The position numbers and the translations under genes were made by a program. From JBBQNJ01 sp038329845 (GTDB lineage: Bacteria; Planctomycetota; Phycisphaerae; Tepidisphaerales; Tepidisphaeraceae), in assembly GCA_038329845.1 (NCBI GenBank), contig JBBQNJ010000105.1, positions 1 through 12,353 on the forward strand: a stretch of 12,353 bases of DNA, written 5' to 3'. The notes below the pieces were generated by a model. That model was not told where the DNA came from, searched no databases, and saw only the letters and a list, made by a program, of their open reading frames with translations. Below, one piece after another: positions 5,333 through 12,353 of this stretch; within the stretch, counting starts at the first letter, position 1, and the number at the start of each line of letters is the position of its first letter.

Positions 5333-7045
5333 ATGGGAGAGGCAACTGTCGAATCTCTGAAGCTGACCGATTTCATGGATCTGCCTACATTGCAGGAGAT
5401 CCAGGACAGCTTCGCCGCCGTCGCTAATGTCCGGGCGGTCATCACCGACGCCGACGGTCAGGTGCTCACCAGCCCCACCCCCACCAGCGGTTTTCTTCGC
5501 AAGCAAAAGGCTCTTGAGGCCAGCGAATCCGGCCCCCAGCGCGAAGGCGCTGAGTACGTCGCGCCCATCATCGTCAACGATCAACGCCTGGGGACCCTGC
5601 GCATGTCCGCTAACGGTTCCACCGCGGGTGTGGATGAGGCCCGGCTGGCGACCTTGGCGGGCAAATACGGGTTGGAGGTCAAGCAGATCAAGAGCCTTCT
5701 CAATCAGCTCACCCGCGCCCGCAACACCCGCCCGGCGGCGATCCAGTTCCTCTTCCTGCTGGCCAACGCCATCGCCCGGCTCTGCTACCAGGAGTTCCAG
5801 CTCCGCCAGCGCATCAACGAGTTGACGGCCGTCTACAACGTGACCATGACCCTCGCCGATGCCCGCGATCTCAGCGGCGTCTTGCAGCGAACCGTCGAAC
5901 TGGTGGCCGAATTGATGCGAATCAAGGCCGTGTCGATCCGGCTGATCGACCCCGATCACGACGAGCTGGTCATTAAGGCCGTCCACAACCTCTCGAGCGA
6001 GTACCTGTCGAAGGGACCGATCAGGCTGAGCAAGGCCGAGATCGACCGCATTGCCCTTTCACCGCGGGGATTCGAGTATGTGCGGAATCTTCCCTCGGAT
6101 CCGCGGGTGCTGTTTCCGCAGGAATCAGCGCGGGAGGGGATCGTCTCGATGCTGTCGATCGGAATGCGCTACAAAGGTCGGGCGATCGGGGTGTTGCGCG
6201 TCTATACCGCCCAGGAACAGACGTTCAGCCCGCTTCAGATCGACTTGCTCAAGGCGGTGGCGGCGCAGGCGGCCGCGGCGATCGAGAACGCCCGCCTTTT
6301 CCAGGAATCGCTCGAGGCCGAAGCACTCGAGAAACAGGTGAGCATGGCCGCCGAAGTCCAGCAGCGCATGCTCCCGCGCCAGGCCCCGAAAATCGCCGGG
6401 CTGGACCAGGCGACCGTCTATGTCCCCTGCTTCGAACTCGGTGGAGATTTTTACGACCTGATCCCCCTGCCCGAGGACAATCTCGGCCTGGCCATCGCCG
6501 ATGTCAGCGGCAAGGGCGTCCCCGCCAGCTTGATCATGGCCTCGGTGCGGGCCTTTTTGCGCGCCCAGGTGGATAACGTTTACTATCTCTACGAGATTGT
6601 CCGACGGATCAATGCGATGCTCTGCCGCGACACCCGTCCGGGCGAGTTCGTAACCCTGTTCTACGGCGTGCTGGACGCCAAAACCCACCGGCTCACCTAT
6701 TGCAACGCCGGACATCCCCCGGCCATGCTGCTGCGAGATGGGTGCGTGAGCGAACTGGGCAGCGAAAACCTGGTGCTGGGAGTGGATGAGAACGAGCCTT
6801 ATGCTCAGGCGATCGTCGATCTGCTCCCCGGAGATACCCTGCTGCTCTACACCGACGGCCTGGCCGACGCGATGAACTTCAACCAGGAGATTTTTGGCCG
6901 CCAGCGAATCGTCGAGGCCTTCGCCAAGGGCGGCGCCACCGCCGACACCGTGGCGCAAAACATCCTCTGGGAAATGCGCCGATTCGTCGGCCTGACCCGC
7001 CGCAGCGATGATGTGACGATCGTCGTCGTGCGAATCACCGACTGA
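5333..7045 (+). CDS. PP2C/SpoIIE-type serine phosphatase with PocR-like and GAF sensor domains
   Basis: About 570 residues in three domains. Residues about 8-100 (LTDFMDLPTLQEIQDSFAAV, VRAVITDADGQVLTSPT, then a VAPIIV-LGTLRM strand pair) resemble a PocR ligand-binding domain, but shortened and without its usual cysteines. Residues about 165-320 form a GAF domain (LTAVYNVTMTLADARDL..., ending QAAAAIENARLF). Residues about 335-570 form an RsbU/SpoIIE-type PP2C: EVQQRMLPR, GGDFYD with Asp372 and Asp375, IADVSGKG with Asp390, CNAGHPPAMLL, LLYTDGLADA and RSDDVTIVVV with Asp559/560. The metal-binding aspartates are all present, so it is probably active, dephosphorylating an anti-anti-sigma-like or other phosphoprotein on a sensed cue. 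The start at 5333 is chosen for GGAG 5 nt upstream and the promoter near 5260-5287; ATG 5300 has no Shine-Dalgarno. No STAS or anti-sigma gene is adjacent. The helicase gene follows by 50 nt. Confidence 0.88.
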   Translation: MGEATVESLKLTDFMDLPTLQEIQDSFAAVANVRAVITDADGQVLTSPTPTSGFLRKQKALEASESGPQREGAEYVAPIIVNDQRLGTLRMSANGSTAGVDEARLATLAGKYGLEVKQIKSLLNQLTRARNTRPAAIQFLFLLANAIARLCYQEFQLRQRINELTAVYNVTMTLADARDLSGVLQRTVELVAELMRIKAVSIRLIDPDHDELVIKAVHNLSSEYLSKGPIRLSKAEIDRIALSPRGFEYVRNLPSDPRVLFPQESAREGIVSMLSIGMRYKGRAIGVLRVYTAQEQTFSPLQIDLLKAVAAQAAAAIENARLFQESLEAEALEKQVSMAAEVQQRMLPRQAPKIAGLDQATVYVPCFELGGDFYDLIPLPEDNLGLAIADVSGKGVPASLIMASVRAFLRAQVDNVYYLYEIVRRINAMLCRDTRPGEFVTLFYGVLDAKTHRLTYCNAGHPPAMLLRDGCVSELGSENLVLGVDENEPYAQAIVDLLPGDTLLLYTDGLADAMNFNQEIFGRQRIVEAFAKGGATADTVAQNILWEMRRFVGLTRRSDDVTIVVVRITD

Positions 7046-7095
7046 CAACCCCCGCGGCGACAGGAAAATGAATCGCTGGACGGGAGGAGAACCCC

Positions 7096-10000
7096 ATGGC
7101 TGAACCCGGCAATAAAATTCTCGTCAAAATGCTCGAGCGATTGTTCGCTTCGCTGCTCAACGGGCCGGGCCTGAACTGCCGGCCTCACTCCAGCCGCCAG
7201 CGCGTCGATCTGACCCACCTGTCCAAGCTCGACGACGCCCGACCGGAAACGGTCCTGGCCGACCTGCTCCAGCGCCCCCATCGCGCCAAACTGTCGGCGA
7301 AAGTGACGCTCCCGGCGAGGCTGCGAAAGCTCCAGTCCCGCGCCAACGCCAATCTGGCCACCCAGGCCGATTACGAACCGGATGATCCGCGCGTGACCAA
7401 GGCCCTTGACGCCGACGCCCCGGGTGCCGCCGCGCCCGACCCATCGACGCAACCCGCCGAATCGACAAAACGCGACGATCCCCGCGCCAAGCTCTCGGAA
7501 GAGGATCGCGCCGCGATTGCGGCCTGGACCGATCAGCAGTGGCTGATGAACAAGCTGCGGGTGATCGCCGACGATGCCCGCACCTACGAGCAGGATACCG
7601 GCGTCCATGTGCTTCACATCGGATTCCCCCTGCTGAGCATTCCCCCCGAAGCCGTCGGCGGCGCTGGACGCGCCGGGGCGGGCCGGCGAATCATCGCCCC
7701 CATCGCGTTCATTCCCGTCAATCTGCTCGTCAAGCGATCGGCCTCGACCGGGATCGACCTGGCCTGCCGCGGCGAGGGGTCTGACCTGGTCATGCCCAAT
7801 GCCGCGTTGCTCTCCTGGATCGAGCGGCACACCGGCAAACAACTGCCCGAACTGTTCGACGATGAGGAAGGCACCGATGCCTGGCGCGAAATCGTCGAAC
7901 TGGTCCGACAGGTCTGCACGGCGTTGGAAATCGACGTTCCGGCCGACTTCGCCCCGGCGCCGCCGCCCACTCCTGCTCCTGCGCCCGCCGACCCCGATAA
8001 GCCTTCCGAGACGCCCGCCGCTGACGCCTCGGCGGTTTCCACTGATGCACCCACCGCCGCCGATGCCGCCAGCGCGGACGGCGCGGCTGCGGACCGGGCC
8101 GATCCAAAATCGCCCGAGAGTCCGCCCATCCGCCCGTCGGAAGTCCCGACCCTCTCCCCCGCTCCCAAGGCCGACGAGACCGCCGATCGACCCGTCATTC
8201 TTATGACGGCTATCCTGGGACTGTTTCCAATGGCCAACCAGGGACTGCTGCGCGATATGCAGGCGATGGCCGACGGGGAAGAACTCGTCGGACCGGTCCA
8301 GAGCTTCATCCGCGCCGGCATCAGCCTCGACATCACCCCATCCACCGTGCCAAATCCTCTCGCCGCGCCCGCCGCCGATGAATCGTCCGCCACGCGGCGA
8401 ATCGGCGATGAGCGCATGATCGCCCCGTGCGATCCCTGCCAGGGTCGGGCGGTTCGGCTGGCACGCGAAAGCAAGGGCCTAGTCGTCCACGGCCCGCCGG
8501 GAACCGGCAAGAGCCAAACCATCACCAACATGATCGGCGACCACCTCGTGCGCGGCCAGCGGGTTCTGGTCGTGTGCGACAAGCGTACCGCCTTGGACGT
8601 CGTGGCCAATCGCCTTAAACACATGGGTCTTGGCAAGCTAGTCGCGATCGTCCACGATCCCCAGCGCGATCAGCGGGAACTCTACAAGAGCGTGCGAGAT
8701 CAGCTCGATGAGCTTACCGACGTCCGCGCTCATCCCTCGGCGGCGAAGAAGCTGAAGCAAACCGACGATGAATTGGAATCGCTGCACCGCGAGCTTTCGC
8801 AGGCACGCCAGGCTCTGCTGGATCCGATGATTCCCGCCGGCGACCGCAAGCTCTCGTTCCACGACGTCGTTGGCCAGTGGCTGGCGGCTTCGATCGACAC
8901 CGCGAGCCCGCCTCTCGATGCTACGGCTGCCGCCAATGTGCCGCTTGATCTGTTCACCGCCGCCGAAGCCCCGCTCCGCGCGGCGTTGAGCCGGGCCGAG
9001 AGCGTGAACTACGGCGAAAATCCCTGGGCCGACGCCGCCGGCGACATCCTGCCGGTCCTGTTGTCCCGTCCGATCGAGCAGTTCCGAAAATCGCTCGATG
9101 CGTGCGTCGCCGCCGCCCAAGCCGCCGACACCGTCGCCGATCCGGCGATTCCGCCGTTCTCGCCGTCAAACCTCCCCGCCCAAGCCACCGCCCGCGTTGA
9201 ACTCGCCGATGCCCTTCAGGTCGTTCTCGCCTCGGTCGCCGTCGAGGCGCGCACGCGCTGGGCGTCTGCCAACGCCGACGAGATCCGGCGCGTCCGTTTG
9301 CGCCTGCGCGAGGCCGAGCCGTTCATCAAAATCCTCCGATCCGCTCCGCTCGATGCCGAATTGGCGCTGGCCGCGGGTGAACAATCCCCCGGCGTGTCGA
9401 TCCTCACCGAGCAACTCCGCCAGCTCGCCGCCTACCGCCAGGCCGCCGGGCGCTGGTGGGGATTCCTCGCCTTCGGCGCCAAGCGCCGGGCCGCCGCGAT
9501 CGTCAACCGCCTGGCGATGTCCCTCGATCCCGCCACCGCCGAACGCGCTGAAAAATTTCTCGTCGGCCTGCGTGCCAGGCTGATGCTTCGTCAACTGCAT
9601 CACGAACTCACCGGCGTCCAATCGCCGTCGTTGCCCGAAGATCGCCAGCTTGATTCCACCATCACACAGCACGAACAACTGCTCCCCATGCTCGAGCGGC
9701 TGCATTCGGACCCGGCCCTGGCCTCACCCGGCCTCGCCGCCCGCGTTATACAGGCCCTGACCGCACCGGCCACGGCAGCTCCATTGATCGACGGCCTGCG
9801 CAAGAGTCCGGACCGCGCCGCGGCGCTGATGCGACTGGATGCCAGCCTCGCGGCCGCGGCGGTCTTTCACCCCGATTGGCGAAATGCCTTCATGGCCCGC
9901 CTGCTCGAGGGCTCCACCGCCTCACCGACGATCACGCCGCTATCCGAACGCCTCGGCACGCTCGAAGCCGTCTTGCGGACCCGCCAGGAACTCACGGCGA

Positions 10001-11976
10001 TCCCCCTGCCGCTGCGCAGCGCTGCCGAATCGCTCGCCCGCCTGAGCGCCGGGACCGACGAAACCCTCCAGGCACTTCGACGCGAAATCCTCGCGGGAGA
10101 AATCTCCCGCCGGCTCAGGGATGACACGCGCTTGCAGGGAATCGAAGGCCGACGAATGCAGGCGGCCTTCGACCGCTACCGCCAACTCGAACTCGAAAAG
10201 CGCGACCTCGTACGCGATGTGATTTTGCTTCTGTGGATCGAGCGCCAACGCCAACGCCTGCTCGCGGCCAACGGCGGTCGCCTGGGACCCATGGGCGCGG
10301 ACCTGCGCCGAAGACTCATCATGCGCGGCGAGCGCGCCATGCGGTTGCGGAAGGTGATCGAGATCGGCCAGCAAATGCCCGAGCCGGACCCGTTGTTCGA
10401 CATCTGCCCGGTCTGGCTGGCCAGCCCCGAGACCGTCGCCCAGCTTTTCCCCCGCCGAAAACTGTTCGACGTCGTCATCTTCGATGAAGCCTCGCAGTGT
10501 CGACTCGAGGAGGCCCTGCCCGTCCTCATCCGCGCCGAGCGCGTCGTCATCGCCGGCGATCCCCAGCAGTTGCCCCCCACGCGATTCTTTGAATCGGCCC
10601 TGGCACAGAGCGATGAAGACCAGGCCGAGTCGGACCAGGAACTGTTCGAGCAGCAGCAGGGCGAGATCGAGGACCTGCTCACCGCGGCCCTGAATCTCGA
10701 GATCCGCCAGAGCTATCTCGATGTCCATTACCGATCCCGCAACAGCGATCTGATCGGCTTCAGCAATCTCCATTTTTACGGCTCACGCCTGCAAGCTATC
10801 CCGTCGCCCCGCTCCAGCGCCGCCGAAGGCCCGCCCATCAAGCTCTACCGCGTCGATGGCGTCTACGATCATCGCTGCAATCCCGCTGAGGCCGGAAAAG
10901 TGTGCGATATCGTCCAGGAATTGCTCGATCGGCCGTCGCCCCCCAGCATCGGCATCGCCTGTTTCAATCTTCAGCAACGCGACTTGATCGTCGAAACGCT
11001 CGAGGAGCGCGCCGAGAGTGATGAGCCATTCGCCCAGCGACTCACCGTCGCCCGCGAACGCCAGGGCGCCGGCTCGTTCGAGGGACTGTTCGTCAAGAAC
11101 CTGGAAAATGTCCAGGGGGACGAACGCGACCACATCATTATCTCCACCACCTACGGCAACGATCCCCGCGGCCGCTTCTATCGGCGATTCGGGCCCGTCG
11201 GCCGCGCCGGCGGCGGACGACGGCTCAACGTCCTAATCACCCGCGCCCGCGAGCGCGTCCATCTCGTGACCTCCATTCCCGCCGATGCCTATCGCGCCCT
11301 GCCCCCCGTCCCCGACGGCCAACTCCCCGGCGGCACCTGGCTGCTGTTCGCCTACCTCAAGTACGCCGAATCGCTGCAATCGCCCGTCGCTGACGACACC
11401 CGTGCCCCGCGCAGCGACGATCCCAACTCGCTCCAAGACGCCAACTCCCGCACGTCGCGCAGCGCCGATTCAACTTCACCCCGGGATGCCGACGCCCCCA
11501 CGTCGCGCAGCGCCGTTTCAACTTCACTCCGGGATGCCGACGCTACCACGTCGCGCAGCGTCCCTGCCATTTCACCCATTGACGCCGATGCCCGCGCGCC
11601 ACGGGCGGCCGATCAACCTGAATCGCCGCCTGCGCCCCGAATCCACATTTACCCGACACGCGCACCATCGTCAGTCGCCGAGGCCTTGGCCGAGCGCTTG
11701 CGAAGGGCGCAAATCGGCAGCGATGTCTACTGGGGCAACGACGGCTTCTGCGTGGACATTGCGATCCGCGCCGCCGACTCCCCCCACGTCCCCGACGCCG
11801 CCGACGCCCCCCATGGCATCCTTTGCGACCTTGCCCGCTTCACCAACGGTGCCGACCCGATCGAATGGGACGTCTTCCGCACCACCATCCACGAGTCGCA
11901 GGGCTGGACCCTCCACCGCCTCTGGTCACCCAGCCTCTTCCGCGACGCCCAATCCGAACTCGCCGCCCTCCCCTAA
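7096..11976 (+). CDS. DUF4011-like SF1 helicase with C-terminal Vsr/MTES_1575-like nuclease-fold domain (Hhe-like)
   Basis: 1626 residues, start supported by GGGAGGAG 6 nt before the ATG. Residues about 1-255 resemble the DUF4011 N-terminal region (VLHIGFPLL near 172-180, then IIAPIAFIPVNLLVKRS). A Pro/Ala-rich linker spans about 286-368. The UPF1/Dna2-like SF1 helicase core has Walker A GPPGTGKS (466-473), a helical insertion of about 600 residues, Walker B DEASQ (1130-1134), GDPQQLPP (1154-1161), HYRSR (1211-1215), ENVQGDERD (1337-1345) and LNVLITRARER (1377-1387). All key helicase motifs are intact. After a linker with four 16-residue repeats (1436-1499), residues about 1525-1620 look like the Vsr/MTES_1575 endonuclease fold: FCVDIAI (Asp1554), ILCD (Asp1578), GWTLHRLWS (1603-1611). 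The order matches the single-gene anti-phage candidate called DUF4011-helicase-Vsr (Hhe). The nuclease motif is degenerate. A DNA-repair role is the alternative. Confidence 0.85.
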   Translation: MAEPGNKILVKMLERLFASLLNGPGLNCRPHSSRQRVDLTHLSKLDDARPETVLADLLQRPHRAKLSAKVTLPARLRKLQSRANANLATQADYEPDDPRVTKALDADAPGAAAPDPSTQPAESTKRDDPRAKLSEEDRAAIAAWTDQQWLMNKLRVIADDARTYEQDTGVHVLHIGFPLLSIPPEAVGGAGRAGAGRRIIAPIAFIPVNLLVKRSASTGIDLACRGEGSDLVMPNAALLSWIERHTGKQLPELFDDEEGTDAWREIVELVRQVCTALEIDVPADFAPAPPPTPAPAPADPDKPSETPAADASAVSTDAPTAADAASADGAAADRADPKSPESPPIRPSEVPTLSPAPKADETADRPVILMTAILGLFPMANQGLLRDMQAMADGEELVGPVQSFIRAGISLDITPSTVPNPLAAPAADESSATRRIGDERMIAPCDPCQGRAVRLARESKGLVVHGPPGTGKSQTITNMIGDHLVRGQRVLVVCDKRTALDVVANRLKHMGLGKLVAIVHDPQRDQRELYKSVRDQLDELTDVRAHPSAAKKLKQTDDELESLHRELSQARQALLDPMIPAGDRKLSFHDVVGQWLAASIDTASPPLDATAAANVPLDLFTAAEAPLRAALSRAESVNYGENPWADAAGDILPVLLSRPIEQFRKSLDACVAAAQAADTVADPAIPPFSPSNLPAQATARVELADALQVVLASVAVEARTRWASANADEIRRVRLRLREAEPFIKILRSAPLDAELALAAGEQSPGVSILTEQLRQLAAYRQAAGRWWGFLAFGAKRRAAAIVNRLAMSLDPATAERAEKFLVGLRARLMLRQLHHELTGVQSPSLPEDRQLDSTITQHEQLLPMLERLHSDPALASPGLAARVIQALTAPATAAPLIDGLRKSPDRAAALMRLDASLAAAAVFHPDWRNAFMARLLEGSTASPTITPLSERLGTLEAVLRTRQELTAIPLPLRSAAESLARLSAGTDETLQALRREILAGEISRRLRDDTRLQGIEGRRMQAAFDRYRQLELEKRDLVRDVILLLWIERQRQRLLAANGGRLGPMGADLRRRLIMRGERAMRLRKVIEIGQQMPEPDPLFDICPVWLASPETVAQLFPRRKLFDVVIFDEASQCRLEEALPVLIRAERVVIAGDPQQLPPTRFFESALAQSDEDQAESDQELFEQQQGEIEDLLTAALNLEIRQSYLDVHYRSRNSDLIGFSNLHFYGSRLQAIPSPRSSAAEGPPIKLYRVDGVYDHRCNPAEAGKVCDIVQELLDRPSPPSIGIACFNLQQRDLIVETLEERAESDEPFAQRLTVARERQGAGSFEGLFVKNLENVQGDERDHIIISTTYGNDPRGRFYRRFGPVGRAGGGRRLNVLITRARERVHLVTSIPADAYRALPPVPDGQLPGGTWLLFAYLKYAESLQSPVADDTRAPRSDDPNSLQDANSRTSRSADSTSPRDADAPTSRSAVSTSLRDADATTSRSVPAISPIDADARAPRAADQPESPPAPRIHIYPTRAPSSVAEALAERLRRAQIGSDVYWGNDGFCVDIAIRAADSPHVPDAADAPHGILCDLARFTNGADPIEWDVFRTTIHESQGWTLHRLWSPSLFRDAQSELAALP
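11401..11592 (+). repeat. Four 48-bp tandem repeats inside the helicase gene linker
   Basis: In-frame units at 11401-11448, 11449-11496, 11497-11544 and 11545-11592, marked by the shared CGCGCAGCG at 11408, 11456, 11504 and 11552. Units 2 and 3 are nearly identical and units 1 and 4 have diverged. Each encodes 16 residues of the type x-TSRSA-x-STS-x-RDADA. A partial fifth copy (RAPRAAD) follows. The repeats form a Ser/Arg/Asp-rich spacer between the helicase core and the nuclease-like tail. Confidence 0.85.
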
Positions 11977-12084
11977 CCGCCCCTCACCGAGCGTCCTTCA
12001 GACAAAAAAGCACGTCCTTTTCTTTCACACGGAAGCGCCACCCATGCCTTCTCGGCTTCCTCCATCGTAAAAAGGGGACGCGCT
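11977..12084. other. Short intergenic region after the helicase gene
   Basis: 108 bases with no gene. There is a 6-bp inverted repeat GGAAGC/GCTTCC (12031-12036/12055-12060) with a long loop, and no convincing intrinsic terminator for the helicase transcript. Short T and A runs occur without a proper stem. Confidence 0.5.
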
Positions 12085-12186
12085 GAATGCCATTCACTTA
12101 AGGGCCAAAGTTGGCGAACTCAACTGCCGTATTCGCCCGATACGGCCGATTTTCCCAGACGTTTTCACCTTAAGTGAATGGCATTC
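12085..12186. repeat. Pair of 19-bp perfect inverted repeats at an insertion-sequence edge
   Basis: GAATGCCATTCACTTAAGG (12085-12103) is the exact reverse complement of 12168-12186, with 64 bp between them. The spacer holds another 7-bp hairpin, GCCGTAT (12126-12132) with ATACGGC (12140-12146). The right copy extends to 12193 as an imperfect palindrome (CTTAA...GAATG-G-CATTC...TTAAG), just past the transposase stop codon. It probably includes the end of the IS4-type element; the left copy is a solo or second end. A small non-autonomous element is the other reading. Confidence 0.75.
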
Positions 12187-12353
12187 GGTTAAGCTATAAC
12201 CTCTTCCTAATACTGCGGTTGTCGATATGCCACACGGGGCTTGGTCATCAGGTCGTACTCCTTCATTCGTTTCTTCTTCACGCGCGGGCAGTATCGCCCT
12301 GGTCGTGATGGGTTCACTACCAACCGTATCGGACCTCGCCGGGCAGGGGCCGT
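12168..12353 (-). mobile_element. Right-hand end of an IS4-type insertion sequence
   Basis: Comprises the transposase 3' end (stop at 12207) and the palindromic repeat just beyond it (12168-12193), the layout expected of an IS terminus. The exact tip is not certain: it could lie near 12168 or at 12085 if the whole inverted-repeat pair belongs to the element. The rest of the element lies beyond the window. Confidence 0.6.
12207..12353 (-). CDS. IS4-type (DDE) transposase, C-terminal fragment (runs off window)
   Basis: Reading the minus strand from the window edge gives 48 codons ending in TAG at 12209-12207. The peptide includes LVVNPSRPGRYCPRVKKKRM, then KEYDLMTKPRVAYRQPQY. A basic RPxRxxPRxxKK+ stretch followed by Y-x-L-(M/L)-T-(K/Q)-PR is the familiar C-terminal end of IS4-family DDE transposases. 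The frame is open to the edge with no interruption, and the flanking inverted repeat supports the assignment. Whether the full transposase is intact cannot be seen. The match is from memory of the family. Confidence 0.72.
   Translation of the reverse strand, partial: TAPARRGPIRLVVNPSRPGRYCPRVKKKRMKEYDLMTKPRVAYRQPQY

Noticed and set aside
6125..7842. Two long minus-strand open frames opposite the phosphatase and helicase genes
   Set aside because: They lie antisense to clearly recognised domains and have compositions typical of GC-rich shadow frames.
11401..11592. Tandem repeats as a CRISPR array
   Set aside because: The 48-bp units are contiguous, coding and in frame, with no unique spacers.

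Overview
The window is a high-GC bacterial chromosomal segment. It probably comes from a Planctomycetota or Verrucomicrobiota-type organism, and I lean towards a Phycisphaerae-like planctomycete. The pointers are a large cysteine-free beta-strand-repeat surface protein ending in a PEP-CTERM tail, a sensor/GAF/SpoIIE-type phosphatase and a stand-alone Nfu N-terminal domain protein. This assignment rests on pattern recognition only.

Layout, left to right. Positions 1-105 hold the 5' end of an IS3-family orfA on the minus strand, running off the left edge. It abuts an autotransporter-repeat/PEP-CTERM protein (127-2451, +) that has lost its N-terminus and signal peptide, apparently because the IS interrupted it. 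A non-coding stretch (2452-2801) carries three near-identical short hairpins. Next is a tight two-gene unit with a 10-nt gap: a NADAR/YbiA-like protein (2802-3650) and a zinc-free quinone oxidoreductase of the MDR superfamily (3661-4620). A 190-nt convergent intergenic region has a strong minus-strand terminator and a weaker plus-strand one. The Nfu_N-like gene (4809-5114, -) is divergent from a PocR-like/GAF/PP2C (SpoIIE) phosphatase (5333-7045, +), which has a credible sigma-70-type promoter. Fifty nucleotides later, with a strong Shine-Dalgarno sequence, comes a 1626-residue DUF4011-like/SF1 helicase with a C-terminal Vsr/MTES_1575-like nuclease-fold domain (7096-11976, +). The right end (12085-12353) has a facing pair of 19-bp inverted repeats and the 3' end of an IS4-type transposase on the minus strand.

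How they may work together. The helicase has the architecture of single-gene anti-phage candidates described as DUF4011-helicase-Vsr (Hhe). It may be co-transcribed with a signalling phosphatase, an unusual pairing for such a protein. Its nuclease-like tail appears to lack one expected acidic residue and is joined to the helicase through four 48-bp tandem repeats. The NADAR-oxidoreductase pair may act on pyridine-nucleotide or ADP-ribose-type metabolites, but the NADAR domain has substitutions in its signature motif. These two units are the most interesting content. Insertion-sequence remnants at both edges suggest a region open to rearrangement.
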